This document shows positions 43,379 through 50,992 of a stretch of 60,320 bases of DNA, piece after piece. Positions within the stretch are counted from its first letter, which is position 1, and the number at the start of each line of letters is the position of its first letter. The DNA comes from Prevotella sp. (lineage in GTDB: Bacteria > Bacteroidota > Bacteroidia > Bacteroidales > Bacteroidaceae): positions 1 to 60,320 of the forward strand of contig JAEEJK010000038.1 in NCBI GenBank assembly GCA_016281815.1, read 5' to 3'. Under the pieces are notes generated by a model. It saw only the letters and a program-made list of their open reading frames with translations, did no database searches and had not been told where the DNA came from. A program made the translations under genes and the position numbers.

Positions 43379-44353
43379 ATGGAAGAAAACAATTCCCAAC
43401 GCCTCAATCTGGAAGCGTTCTCCTCAAAAATGATGTTGGTACGCCAGCAAATCGGTTCTGTAGTGGTAGGTCAGGACCAGACCGTCGACCTGCTTCTCAC
43501 CTCGGTGCTGGCCGATGGGCATGTGCTGCTCGAGGGAGTGCCCGGTGTTGCCAAGACCCTTCTCGCCCGCCTTCTCGCCCGCCTGGTGGATGCCCGTTTC
43601 CACCGTCTGCAGTTCACCCCCGACCTCATGCCCAGCGACGTGCTGGGAACATCGGTGTTCAATATGCGGGAGTCGGCTTTTGAGTTCCACAAAGGTCCCA
43701 TTTTTGCCGATATTGTCCTGGTGGATGAGATCAACCGGGCCCCTGCCAAGACACAGGCCGCCCTCTTCGAGGTGATGGAGGAGCGGCAGGCGACGGTCGA
43801 CGGCACCACCTATCCCATGGGTGACCTGTTCACCGTGGTCGCCACACAGAATCCTGTGGAGCAGGAGGGTACCTACAAACTGCCAGAGGCGCAACTCGAC
43901 CGCTTTCTCATGAAGGTGACGGTGGGTTATCCTTCTGCCGACCTCGAGACGCTCATCCTCAAGCGGCATCATGAGAATGCCCGCCTCACCCAACTGGAGG
44001 AGATACAGCCGGTGCTCACCAAGGAAGAACTTCTGGAATACCGTTCGCTGATGTCTCAGGTGGTGGTGGATGATAGTCTGCTGCGATACATGGTTGATGT
44101 GGTGCAACTCACCCGCAGCAGCAAGTCGGTGTTCCTGGGTGCGTCGCCCCGTGCCGGTGTGGCGCTGCTCAAGGCATCGAAGGCTTACGCCCTGCTGCAG
44201 GGCCGCGACTTCGTGACCCCCGATGACATCAGGTTCGTCGCACCCTCCGTGCTCCAGCACCGCCTGATTCTCACTGCTGAGGCAGAGATGGAAGGTTATA
44301 ATGCCGTGCGTCTGGTTGCTGCGCTCATCGATCAAGTGGAAGTGCCCAAATAA
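43379..44353 (+). CDS. MoxR-family AAA+ ATPase
   Basis: 324 residues. Walker A GVPGVAKT (53-60), Walker B IVLVDE (112-117), sensor 1 in VVATQNPVEQEGTYKLPEAQLDRF, arginine finger region GASPRAGVALLKASKAYA. MoxR ATPases act as chaperones or metal-centre and envelope-complex assembly factors with DUF58/VWA partners; the DUF58 gene follows 6 bases later. It is the likely motor of this cluster. Its client is unknown. Confidence 0.95.
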   Translation: MEENNSQRLNLEAFSSKMMLVRQQIGSVVVGQDQTVDLLLTSVLADGHVLLEGVPGVAKTLLARLLARLVDARFHRLQFTPDLMPSDVLGTSVFNMRESAFEFHKGPIFADIVLVDEINRAPAKTQAALFEVMEERQATVDGTTYPMGDLFTVVATQNPVEQEGTYKLPEAQLDRFLMKVTVGYPSADLETLILKRHHENARLTQLEEIQPVLTKEELLEYRSLMSQVVVDDSLLRYMVDVVQLTRSSKSVFLGASPRAGVALLKASKAYALLQGRDFVTPDDIRFVAPSVLQHRLILTAEAEMEGYNAVRLVAALIDQVEVPK

Positions 44354-44359
44354 CCGCGC

Positions 44360-45673
44360 ATGTTCCTCACCCGAAGATTCTATATCGTGCTGGCCGCCAT
44401 AGCCGCCATCCTGGCTTCTGGTGTGCTCTTTTCCCCGCTGTTCTTGCTGGGGAAGGGCTTGCTGGTGCTTCTTGCCGTGGTGTTGGCCGCCGATGTGGTG
44501 GTGCTGTGGTCTCTTCCGAAGGTCGAGGTCGACCGCATCTGCTCAGAGCGCTTTTCCCTGGGTGATGACAATGAGGTGACGCTGCGCCTGACCAACAGGT
44601 CTACTCTGCCATTGCGCCTGACCCTTATCGACGAGTTGCCGGCGCAGTTGCAGGAGCGGCACTTCTCTCTCTCGGCCAAGGTCGGGGCGGGTTCGGTGGC
44701 GGATGTCACCTATCATGTGCGTCCCACCATGCGCGGCGTCTATGCTTTCGGCCATGTGCTCGCCTATGCTGCCACCACCATCGGACTGGCAGAGCGCCGC
44801 CACCGATGCGGTGAGCCGTGTGACGTGAAGGTCTATCCCTCATATCTCATGCTCCGCCGTCTGGAACTGATGGCTGCCACCGACAATCTGATGGAGATGG
44901 GGGTGAAAAAGGTTCGGCAGATCGGCAACAATACCGAGTTTGAGCAGATCCGCGACTATGTGCAGGGCGATGACTATCGCACCATCAACTGGAAGGCGAG
45001 TGCCCGCCGCACGCATCTCATGGTCAATGTTTATCAGGATGAGCGCGCGCAGCAGGTCTTTTCCGTCATCGACAAAGGACGTCTCATGCAGCAATCGCAT
45101 GAGGGAATGACCTTGCTCGACCACGCCATCAATGCCTCTCTTGTGCTCTCTTATGTCGTTGTCAACCGACAGGACAAGGCGGGCATCATCACCTTTGCCG
45201 ACCATTTCGGTTCGTTTGTTCCCGCCGAGCGCCACTCCTCGCAGATGCAGCGCATCCTGGAGTGCCTCTACGGCCAGCAGACCACTTTTGGGGAGTCAGA
45301 CTACTCCATCCTCACACCCAATGTCAACCGTCTGGTGGGAAAGAGGAGTTTCATGATGCTGTATACCAATTTCACCGACTTCGGGAGCCTTTCCCGTCAG
45401 TTGCCTTATCTGAGACTGCTCAACCAGCGCCACCGATTGTTGGTCGTTTTCTTTGAGGATGACGAACTGTCGTCCTATGTCGCTACGGATGCGCATGGCG
45501 GCGAGGAATATTACCAGCATGTCATCGCCGAGAAACTCATCTACGAGCGGCGCCTGATAGTCAGCACACTGCGCCAAAACGGCATCTTCAGTCTGCTTAC
45601 CTCACCCAAGAGATTGTCCGTCGATGTCATCAACAAGTACCTTGAGATGAAGTCAAGACACCTGCTCGTGTGA
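44360..45673 (+). CDS. DUF58-family protein, MoxR partner
   Basis: 437 residues. Two N-terminal membrane helices (about 8-50), a beta-rich middle part, then the DUF58 mark EFEQIRDYVQGDDYRTINWK followed by ASARR, and a C-terminal VWA-like fold (VFSVIDKGRLM in place of the usual DxSxS, so the metal site looks degenerate). Standard MoxR partner. The stop codon is followed directly by the FNR-type palindrome of unit B. Confidence 0.93.
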   Translation: MFLTRRFYIVLAAIAAILASGVLFSPLFLLGKGLLVLLAVVLAADVVVLWSLPKVEVDRICSERFSLGDDNEVTLRLTNRSTLPLRLTLIDELPAQLQERHFSLSAKVGAGSVADVTYHVRPTMRGVYAFGHVLAYAATTIGLAERRHRCGEPCDVKVYPSYLMLRRLELMAATDNLMEMGVKKVRQIGNNTEFEQIRDYVQGDDYRTINWKASARRTHLMVNVYQDERAQQVFSVIDKGRLMQQSHEGMTLLDHAINASLVLSYVVVNRQDKAGIITFADHFGSFVPAERHSSQMQRILECLYGQQTTFGESDYSILTPNVNRLVGKRSFMMLYTNFTDFGSLSRQLPYLRLLNQRHRLLVVFFEDDELSSYVATDAHGGEEYYQHVIAEKLIYERRLIVSTLRQNGIFSLLTSPKRLSVDVINKYLEMKSRHLLV

Positions 45674-45687
45674 TTGATTTATATCAA
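45674..45687. promoter_or_regulatory. FNR/Crp-type palindrome TTGATTTATATCAA (unit B)
   Basis: Arms TTGAT and ATCAA with a four-base centre, matching TTGATnnnnATCAA. It begins on the base after the DUF58 stop and ends exactly 60 bases before the -7 element of unit B. The sequence between differs almost completely from that at unit A, while the distance is the same. Confidence 0.65.
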
Positions 45688-45740
45688 ATAATTGTGTATT
45701 TTACACTTTTTAAGAGGCAAAAACTTGCATGGTAAGAAGA

Positions 45741-45827
45741 AATGCCTTACCTTTGCATCGTGTTTTTCATAGTATTAGATTTAAGGTTAACAAAGGTTGG
45801 AGTACAGCGGTACTCCTTTTTTTTGTG
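45741..45827 (+). ncRNA. Small non-coding transcription unit B, near-copy of unit A
   Basis: TACCTTTG at 45748-45755 with CTTG at 45724-45727, 20 bases upstream. The predicted RNA runs from about 45761 through AAGGTTAACAAAGGTTGG to the hairpin GGAGTAC (45799-45805), loop AGCG, GTACTCC (45810-45816) and eight T. It differs from unit A by one loop base and one T. It lies between DUF58 and the aquaporin gene; the aquaporin has its own promoter after the terminator, so the unit is not simply its leader. The remaining bases of this 288-base gap hold only that promoter. Confidence 0.75.
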
Positions 45828-45886
45828 CCCATATTCTCATGACCCCAGTCCTTTACTTCTATTTTTAAATAAATTTTTAAAAAACC

Positions 45887-45917
45887 TTGGTGTTTTTAAT
45901 AAAATTTTGTAAATTTG
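45887..45917 (+). promoter_or_regulatory. Promoter of the aquaporin gene
   Basis: TTG 45887-45889, 20 bases, TAAATTTG 45910-45917. The leader would be about 40 bases. Confidence 0.72.
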
Positions 45918-45961
45918 CACCACTGATTTGAAAATTTTCAATTAAAAAAGAATCATATCAT

Positions 45962-46645
45962 ATGAAGAAGTATTTAGCAGAACTGGTGGGTACGTTCGCA
46001 CTCACCTTCTTGGGTTGCGGCACGGCTGTTGCCCTGGGTTGTGGTACCGACACTGCTTCGGTGGTCGGCACCGCTATTGCTTTCGGTCTCTCTGTGGTCG
46101 CCATGGCCTATACCATCGGCGGAATATCCGGATGCCATATCAATCCTGCCATCACCCTCGGTGTGTTTCTCAGTGGGCGGATGAGTTTCAAGGACTGCGG
46201 CATGTATATGCTTTTTCAGGTGGTGGGCGCCATTTTGGCAGCAGCGGCTCTCGCCGGCATTGTCGGCACGGCTGTCGGCAATCCCTTCATCACCACGCAG
46301 ACAGGAGCCAACGTATGCAGTTTTGGGGTGTCCAACGGACTTATTGTGGAGATCGTGCTCACCATGCTTTTCGTGCTGGTGGTGCTGGGTGCCACATCCA
46401 AGACCAATGGTGCCACCAACAATTTTGCCGGTCTGGCCATCGGCCTCTCGCTCATCCTCATTCACTTGGTGGGCATTCATTTCACAGGCACGTCAGTCAA
46501 TCCCGCCCGCTCTATTGGTCCTGCCATTTTTGAGGGTGGTCAGGCATTGAACGAACTGTGGGTTTTCATCATCGGTCCGCTGGTGGGTGGTGCTTTGGCT
46601 GCCCTCATCTGGAAGGTGATAGACGTCAATGAGATTGAAGATTAA
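45962..46645 (+). CDS. aqpZ: Aquaporin Z-like water channel
   Basis: 227 residues with six membrane helices and both NPA boxes: HINPAI near residue 60 and SVNPAR near 180. The selectivity filter reads as water-specific: His in LVGIHFTGTSVNPAR, a small residue and the Arg after the second NPA. No glycerol-facilitator Asp after NPA. Single-gene unit. Confidence 0.93.
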   Translation: MKKYLAELVGTFALTFLGCGTAVALGCGTDTASVVGTAIAFGLSVVAMAYTIGGISGCHINPAITLGVFLSGRMSFKDCGMYMLFQVVGAILAAAALAGIVGTAVGNPFITTQTGANVCSFGVSNGLIVEIVLTMLFVLVVLGATSKTNGATNNFAGLAIGLSLILIHLVGIHFTGTSVNPARSIGPAIFEGGQALNELWVFIIGPLVGGALAALIWKVIDVNEIED

Positions 46646-46654
46646 GGCTTCGTC

Positions 46655-46946
46655 TTATTATTCAACACAGAGATACAAAGGCACAGAGGAAGATAAAGAA
46701 TTGTGTTTCTCCGTTTTGACGATTGTTTTATTATTCAACACAGAGATACAAAGACACAGAGGAAGATAAAGAATTGTGTTTCTCCGTTTTGACGATTGTC
46801 TTATTATTCAACACAGAGGTACAAAGGCACAGAGGAAAATAAAGAATTGTGTTTCTCCGTTTTGACGATTGTCTTATTATTCAACACAGAGGTACAAAGA
46901 CACAGAGGAAGATAAAATCTCTGTTTCTCTGTATCTCTGTATTGTT
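46655..46946 (+). repeat. Four tandem 73-bp repeats ending in a hairpin
   Basis: Copies start at 46655, 46728, 46801 and 46874, each opening TTATTATTCAACACAGAG. Copies 1-3 are nearly identical. Copy 4 diverges after its first 44 bases and forms an imperfect 21-bp hairpin (46887-46907 with 46919-46939, 18 of 21 matching). The 500-base space between aqpZ and fba holds this array, then about 120 bases with nothing recognised, then the fba promoter. Confidence 0.92.
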
Positions 46947-47069
46947 TTTGGGGTCTTTATGGGCTGTTTCTTTTGCTAACTGAATTTTGCAATTGTTGCT
47001 ACTTTGGGCATGCCGCTGTGCAAAGGGGCCGTTTCTGTTCGTTATTGAGGCAAAAAAAGCATGAAAACC

Positions 47070-47100
47070 TTTGTTTTCCACATTAAAAATGCTAATTTTG
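47070..47100 (+). promoter_or_regulatory. Promoter of the aldolase gene
   Basis: TTTG 47070-47073, 19 bases, TAATTTTG 47093-47100, with the gene 45 bases further on. Confidence 0.78.
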
Positions 47101-47145
47101 CACTCAGTTTTAAAAGACAGTTTTTCACAGTTAATATTTTCAACT

Positions 47146-48156
47146 ATGGTAAGTTACAAACAATTAGGTCTTGTCAACACCCGTGAGATGTTTGCCAGGG
47201 CTATCAATGGCGGCTATGCCATTCCCGCGTTCAATTTCAACAATATGGAGCAACTTCAGGCCATCATCAAGGCCTCGGTGGAAACCAAGTCACCGGTGAT
47301 CCTCCAGGTGTCGAAAGGTGCGCGCAACTATGCCAACCAGACCCTTTTGCAGTATATGGCTCAGGGTGCTGTGGAGTATGCCAAGGAGTTGGGCTGCAAG
47401 CATCCCGAAATCGTGCTTCACCTTGACCACGGCGACAGTTTCGAGACCTGCAAGAGTTGTGTCGATATGGGCTTCTCGTCAGTGATGATCGACGGTTCTG
47501 CTCTTCCCTATGAGGAGAACATTGCCCTGACCAAGAAAGTGGTGGAGTATGCCCATCAGTTTGATGTCACTGTAGAAGGTGAGTTGGGCGTGCTCGCTGG
47601 TGTAGAGGATGAGGTAGTGGCAGAGGAGTCACATTATACCAAGCCTGAGGAGGTGATTGATTTCGTGAGCCGCACTGGTGTTGACTCACTCGCCATCTCC
47701 ATCGGTACCTCTCACGGCGCTTATAAGTTCAAGCCCGAGCAGTGCACCGTTGACCCGAAGACCGGTCGTTTGGTGCCCCCGCCACTCGCTTTCGACGTGC
47801 TCGACGCCATCATGGTGAAACTCCCCGGCTTCCCCATCGTGCTCCACGGCTCATCTTCTGTTCCCCAGGAGTATGTTGACATCATCAACCAGTATGGTGG
47901 CAAACTGCCCAATGCAGTGGGTATTCCCGAGGAGCAACTCCGCAAGGCTTCTGAGAGTGCTGTCTGCAAGATCAACATTGACTCTGACTCACGTCTGGCC
48001 TTCACCGCTGCTGTCCGCAAGACTCTGGCAGAGAAACCGGGTGAGTTCGACCCACGTAAGTTCTGCGGTCCCGCTCGCGACGAGATGGAGAAGATGTACA
48101 AGCACAAGATTATCGAGGTGCTTGGATCGGACAACAAACTTGCACAACTCGACTAA
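47146..48156 (+). CDS. fba: Class II fructose-bisphosphate aldolase
   Basis: Splits fructose 1,6-bisphosphate in glycolysis and joins the trioses in gluconeogenesis; zinc-dependent. 336 residues from ATG 47146 (MVSYKQLGLVNTREMF); the longer in-frame start at 47071 would lie inside the promoter. Blocks NNMEQLQAIIKASVETKSPV, VLHLDHGDSFE (zinc His), SIGTSHGAYKF, VLHGSSSVP and INIDSDSRLAF. Confidence 0.96.
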   Translation: MVSYKQLGLVNTREMFARAINGGYAIPAFNFNNMEQLQAIIKASVETKSPVILQVSKGARNYANQTLLQYMAQGAVEYAKELGCKHPEIVLHLDHGDSFETCKSCVDMGFSSVMIDGSALPYEENIALTKKVVEYAHQFDVTVEGELGVLAGVEDEVVAEESHYTKPEEVIDFVSRTGVDSLAISIGTSHGAYKFKPEQCTVDPKTGRLVPPPLAFDVLDAIMVKLPGFPIVLHGSSSVPQEYVDIINQYGGKLPNAVGIPEEQLRKASESAVCKINIDSDSRLAFTAAVRKTLAEKPGEFDPRKFCGPARDEMEKMYKHKIIEVLGSDNKLAQLD

Positions 48157-48200
48157 ACTTCTTTGACCGCTGTTCCGCAGCGGATTGACAACCAAATTTG

Positions 48201-48230
48201 GGCACAGAGGGATTCTCTCTGTGCCTTTTT
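48201..48230 (+). terminator. Terminator of fba
   Basis: GGCACAGAG (48201-48209) with CTCTGTGCC (48217-48225), seven-base loop, then TTTTT. Perfect 9-bp stem. Confidence 0.88.
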
Positions 48231-48285
48231 GTGTAAAAGATGTTAAATAGTTGGGGGAAAAGATACAGGTATTGAGAAAAAGTAA

Positions 48286-48293
48286 TATATTTG
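48286..48293 (+). promoter_or_regulatory. Putative -7 element of the SPFH operon
   Basis: TATATTTG, 48 bases ahead of the gene. No good -33 partner at the usual distance, so the call is tentative. Confidence 0.5.
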
Positions 48294-48341
48294 CAATATC
48301 AAAATGATATCATATTTCTAACTAATTTAAATAAGGTAAAA

Positions 48342-49310
48342 ATGGAAACGAAAAATGAATTCTCATTTAAGGGAACGGCCCTGAATGGTTTTTTGATGTT
48401 GTTTGTCAACCTGGCAGTTCTTATCCTTTCTATTGTAGGCATCATTTACAGTATTGTGTTGCTTGATGACAGCAATGGTGCCCAGGGAGGATGGTTGCTT
48501 GGTGCTTGTGGCCTTTTGCTTTTGGTGAACATTATCTGCTGGTGCGGTTTCCTGATGCTCGAGCCCAATGAGGCCCGTGTGCTCACCTGGTTTGGAAAAT
48601 ACAGTGGTACATTCACCCGTACAGGTTTTTATTGGGTCAACCCCTTCTATGGTGCGAAGAAATTGTCTCTGCGTGCCCGCAACCTGGATGCCGAGCCCAT
48701 CAAGGTGAACGACAAGACAGGCAACCCCGTGATGATCGGTTTGGTGCTCGTTTGGAAACTGAAGGACACCTATAAGGCCATGTTTGAAGTTGATTCGCAG
48801 ACGATGGCCAGTTCGCCCACTGAAATCGGCGGCAGTGCCAAGAGCATCATGAACGCGCTGGAGAAGTTCGTGCGCGTGCAGAGCGATGCCGCCCTTCGTC
48901 AGGTGGCAGGCCAGTATGCCTATGATGACGAGGATGCCCAGACCAATGAACCTACCCTGCGTTCGAGCGCCGATGAGATCAACGAGCAACTGGAGCAGAA
49001 ACTCGATGAGCGGTTGGCCCTGGCAGGCATCGAAGTGGTGGAGGCCCGCATCAACTACTTGGCCTACGCCCCGGAGATCGCAGCCGTGATGCTGCGCCGC
49101 CAGCAGGCATCTGCCATCATCACCGCGCGTGAGAAGATTGTCGAGGGTGCCGTGTCGATGGTGAAGATGGCACTTCAGAAACTCTCTGACGAGGATGTGG
49201 TGGAGTTGGATGACGACAAGAAGGCAGCGATGGTGAGCAACCTCATGGTGGTGCTCTGTGGCGACGACTCTGCCCAGCCTGTCGTGAATGCCGGAACACT
49301 CAACCACTAA
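48342..49310 (+). CDS. SPFH/Band 7 domain membrane protein
   Basis: 322 residues from ATG 48342 (METKNEFSFKGTAL). Two N-terminal membrane helices (about 15-36 and 45-68), then the SPFH domain: EPNEARVLTWFGKYSGTF, GFYWVNPFYGAKK, and the helical part ELEQKLDERLALAGIEVVEARINYLAYAPEIA. SPFH proteins form membrane scaffolds or cages. It is followed by a small RHH protein and a DUF1648 membrane protein, probably one transcript. Confidence 0.92.
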   Translation: METKNEFSFKGTALNGFLMLFVNLAVLILSIVGIIYSIVLLDDSNGAQGGWLLGACGLLLLVNIICWCGFLMLEPNEARVLTWFGKYSGTFTRTGFYWVNPFYGAKKLSLRARNLDAEPIKVNDKTGNPVMIGLVLVWKLKDTYKAMFEVDSQTMASSPTEIGGSAKSIMNALEKFVRVQSDAALRQVAGQYAYDDEDAQTNEPTLRSSADEINEQLEQKLDERLALAGIEVVEARINYLAYAPEIAAVMLRRQQASAIITAREKIVEGAVSMVKMALQKLSDEDVVELDDDKKAAMVSNLMVVLCGDDSAQPVVNAGTLNH

Positions 49311-49322
49311 ATAATATTGAAA

Positions 49323-49396
49323 ATTGAAGATTGAAAATTGAGAATTGGCCATTGAGCACATTTCTAATCTTCAATCTTCAATTTTCAATCTTCAAT
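49323..49396. repeat. Perfect 19-bp inverted repeat built of TTGAAGA/TTGAAAA heptads
   Basis: ATTGAAGATTGAAAATTGA (49323-49341) is the exact reverse complement of 49378-49396, with 36 bases between. Both arms consist of 7-base units. It lies between the SPFH gene and the RHH gene and could fold in RNA, but it lacks a T run. Confidence 0.85.
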
Positions 49397-49410
49397 AAAA
49401 ATCAATTGTT

Positions 49411-49605
49411 ATGGCCAAGAAAGCGTCCAATACCAAAAGTTTCATTCTGCGTGTCGACAGCGACACGATGAATGCCATAGAAGCGTGGGCCGCCGATGAG
49501 TTCCGCTCCACCAACGGACAGTTGCAGTGGATCATTACCGAGGCGCTGCGCAAGGCTGGACGTCTGCCCAAGAAACGAACGGAGAAGGCCGCAGAGGAGG
49601 AATAA
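49411..49605 (+). CDS. Small Arc-like ribbon-helix-helix protein
   Basis: 64 residues: KSFILRVDSDTMNAIEAWAA forms the beta strand and first helix of an Arc-type fold, and TNGQLQWIITEALRKAGRLP the second helix; the tail is Lys/Glu-rich. Such proteins bind DNA as dimers. Likely a local regulator of the SPFH operon, an inference from position. Stop and next start are 3 bases apart. Confidence 0.85.
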   Translation: MAKKASNTKSFILRVDSDTMNAIEAWAADEFRSTNGQLQWIITEALRKAGRLPKKRTEKAAEEE

Positions 49606-49608
49606 GAT

Positions 49609-50136
49609 ATGAATTTGTTCAGATTGAAGTTTTTCAGACTATTCAGGTCGGGTTGTGATGACGTGAAGCACGTCAGGATGGGGCGCACGATGGAAAGCAC
49701 CATCTTTGAGTTGGTGGCACTTGTTCTGGTCATCACCATGTTGGTGTTGGCAGTAATTATGTACTTCCATGCTCCGGAAACCATTCCCACCCATTTCGAT
49801 GCGGCCGGCCACCCCAACAATGAGGGCAGTCGTCTGACCCTGCTCATCGTGGCAGGCATCGGTGCCTTCGTGACCGTGCTTCTGATGGCGGGAGCATACG
49901 TGCCTACTGGTGTCATCAATCCGCCACCCAATTTGGAAACTCCAAGACAGTTTGTGCTCGCCAGCCGCATGGTGCGCGTCCTCGCGCTGCTGGTGTGCCT
50001 GCTGTTCATCTGCATCATCCTGATGATGTGCTATCCCACAGCCGGTTGTGGCATCCCCTTGATTGTTTTGGTGATATTGATTGCCTTGACCCCTGTCGTT
50101 TTCGCCATATTCATCAGAAGAGCACGCAACCGATAG
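49609..50136 (+). CDS. DUF1648-domain membrane protein
   Basis: 175 residues with four membrane helices (about 30-52, 76-98, 121-140, 147-168). The DUF1648 signature PETIPTHFDAAGHPN follows the first helix. The domain is shared with SdpI-like immunity and signalling proteins. GGAGG overlaps the end of the upstream gene. A start at the later Met (MGRTMES) is possible. Confidence 0.82.
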   Translation: MNLFRLKFFRLFRSGCDDVKHVRMGRTMESTIFELVALVLVITMLVLAVIMYFHAPETIPTHFDAAGHPNNEGSRLTLLIVAGIGAFVTVLLMAGAYVPTGVINPPPNLETPRQFVLASRMVRVLALLVCLLFICIILMMCYPTAGCGIPLIVLVILIALTPVVFAIFIRRARNR

Positions 50137-50163
50137 GCGCAAAAAATGTTTTTCTGCCAAAAA

Positions 50164-50195
50164 TTTGGAGGAAAGCAAAAAAAGCAGTACCTTTG
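50164..50195 (+). promoter_or_regulatory. Promoter of rplS
   Basis: TTTG 50164-50167, exactly 20 bases, TACCTTTG 50188-50195. The rplS leader is about 85 bases. Confidence 0.8.
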
Positions 50196-50283
50196 CACCG
50201 CTTTTTTGCGTAACCGATGACAGGAAGAAGAGTTGCCTAGTTATGTTGCGCTGAAAGACAGGTCATTTAATCAATTAATCACA

Positions 50284-50676
50284 ATGGATTTAATCAAGGT
50301 TGCTGAGCAAGCATTTGCAACTAACAACGCCGAGCAGGCCAAGGCCGCTGGCAAGAAATTCGACGAGTTCCATCCTGGTGACACAGTCACTGTAGCCTAC
50401 AAGATTATCGAGGGCAACAAGGAGCGTATTCAGTTATACCGTGGTGTGGTGATCCGCATCTCCGGTCATGAAGAGAAGAAGCGCTTCACTGTTCGCAAGA
50501 TGTCCGGCACAGTGGGTGTGGAGCGTATCTTCCCCCTCGAGTCACCCAACATCGACAGCATCGAGGTCAACAAGCGTGGTAAGGTGCGCCGTGCAAAACT
50601 TTACTACCTGCGCAAACTCACAGGCAAGAAGGCCCGCATCAAGGAGAAGTTTACTGCGCCCAAAGCACAGAATTAA
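50284..50676 (+). CDS. rplS: 50S ribosomal protein L19 (bL19)
   Basis: 130 residues from ATG 50284 ([11 protein letters not shown]). Bridges the subunits. Blocks [47 protein letters not shown] and [19 protein letters not shown] monocistronic unit with its own promoter and terminator, away from the rpsP-rimM-trmD setting seen in many other bacteria. Confidence 0.97.
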   Translation: MDLIKVAEQAFATNNAEQAKAAGKKFDEFHPGDTVTVAYKIIEGNKERIQLYRGVVIRISGHEEKKRFTVRKMSGTVGVERIFPLESPNIDSIEVNKRGKVRRAKLYYLRKLTGKKARIKEKFTAPKAQN

Positions 50677-50685
50677 ATGAAATAA

Positions 50686-50718
50686 AGGGGTTTCATGCAC
50701 TGAAACCTCTTTTTTTTA
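50686..50718 (+). terminator. Terminator of rplS
   Basis: AGGGGTTTCA (50686-50695) with TGAAACCTCT (50701-50710), one G-T pair, five-base loop, then a run of T to about 50717. Confidence 0.88.
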
Positions 50719-50731
50719 TTGAGAATTTGAA

Positions 50732-50824
50732 AGTGAAGAATGAAGAGTGAAGAGTGAAGAATGAAGAGTGAAGAATGAAGAGTGAAGAGTGAAGAGTGAA
50801 GGATGAAGAAAGTGAAGAGTGAAG
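50732..50824 (+). repeat. Heptad microsatellite (AGTGAAG)n, about 13 units
   Basis: Units AGTGAAG, AATGAAG and GATGAAG, with a two-base slip near 50809. Same heptad as at 38.1 and 57.2 kb. It is the first part of the 316-base space between rplS and the AICAR formyltransferase gene. Between it and the octamers lies a small GTTGCG/CGCAAC hairpin (50848-50866); no promoter was recognised. Confidence 0.9.
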
Positions 50825-50879
50825 AATGGTAATTAGTTTTTCCGTATGTTGCGTTTTTGGCGCAACCCCCGCAAAAGGA

Positions 50880-50935
50880 CTATTGTCTAAACTCCTACAC
50901 TCCTAATCTCCTACACTCCTAATCTCCTCATCTCC
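50880..50935 (+). repeat. Octamer repeat CTCCTAcA/CTCCTAAT
   Basis: Five 8-base units from 50892 follow CTATTGTCTAAACTCCT, the 17-mer shared with 43280-43296. Confidence 0.8.
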
Positions 50936-50992
50936 AAATTTCCCAATAGTTGATCATTATTTGAATTAGAATAACAAAATACAAGACCACCA

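Noticed and set aside
48363..49361. 332-codon - strand frame opposite the SPFH gene
   Set aside because: The + strand protein matches the SPFH family; the antisense product is low in meaningful pattern.
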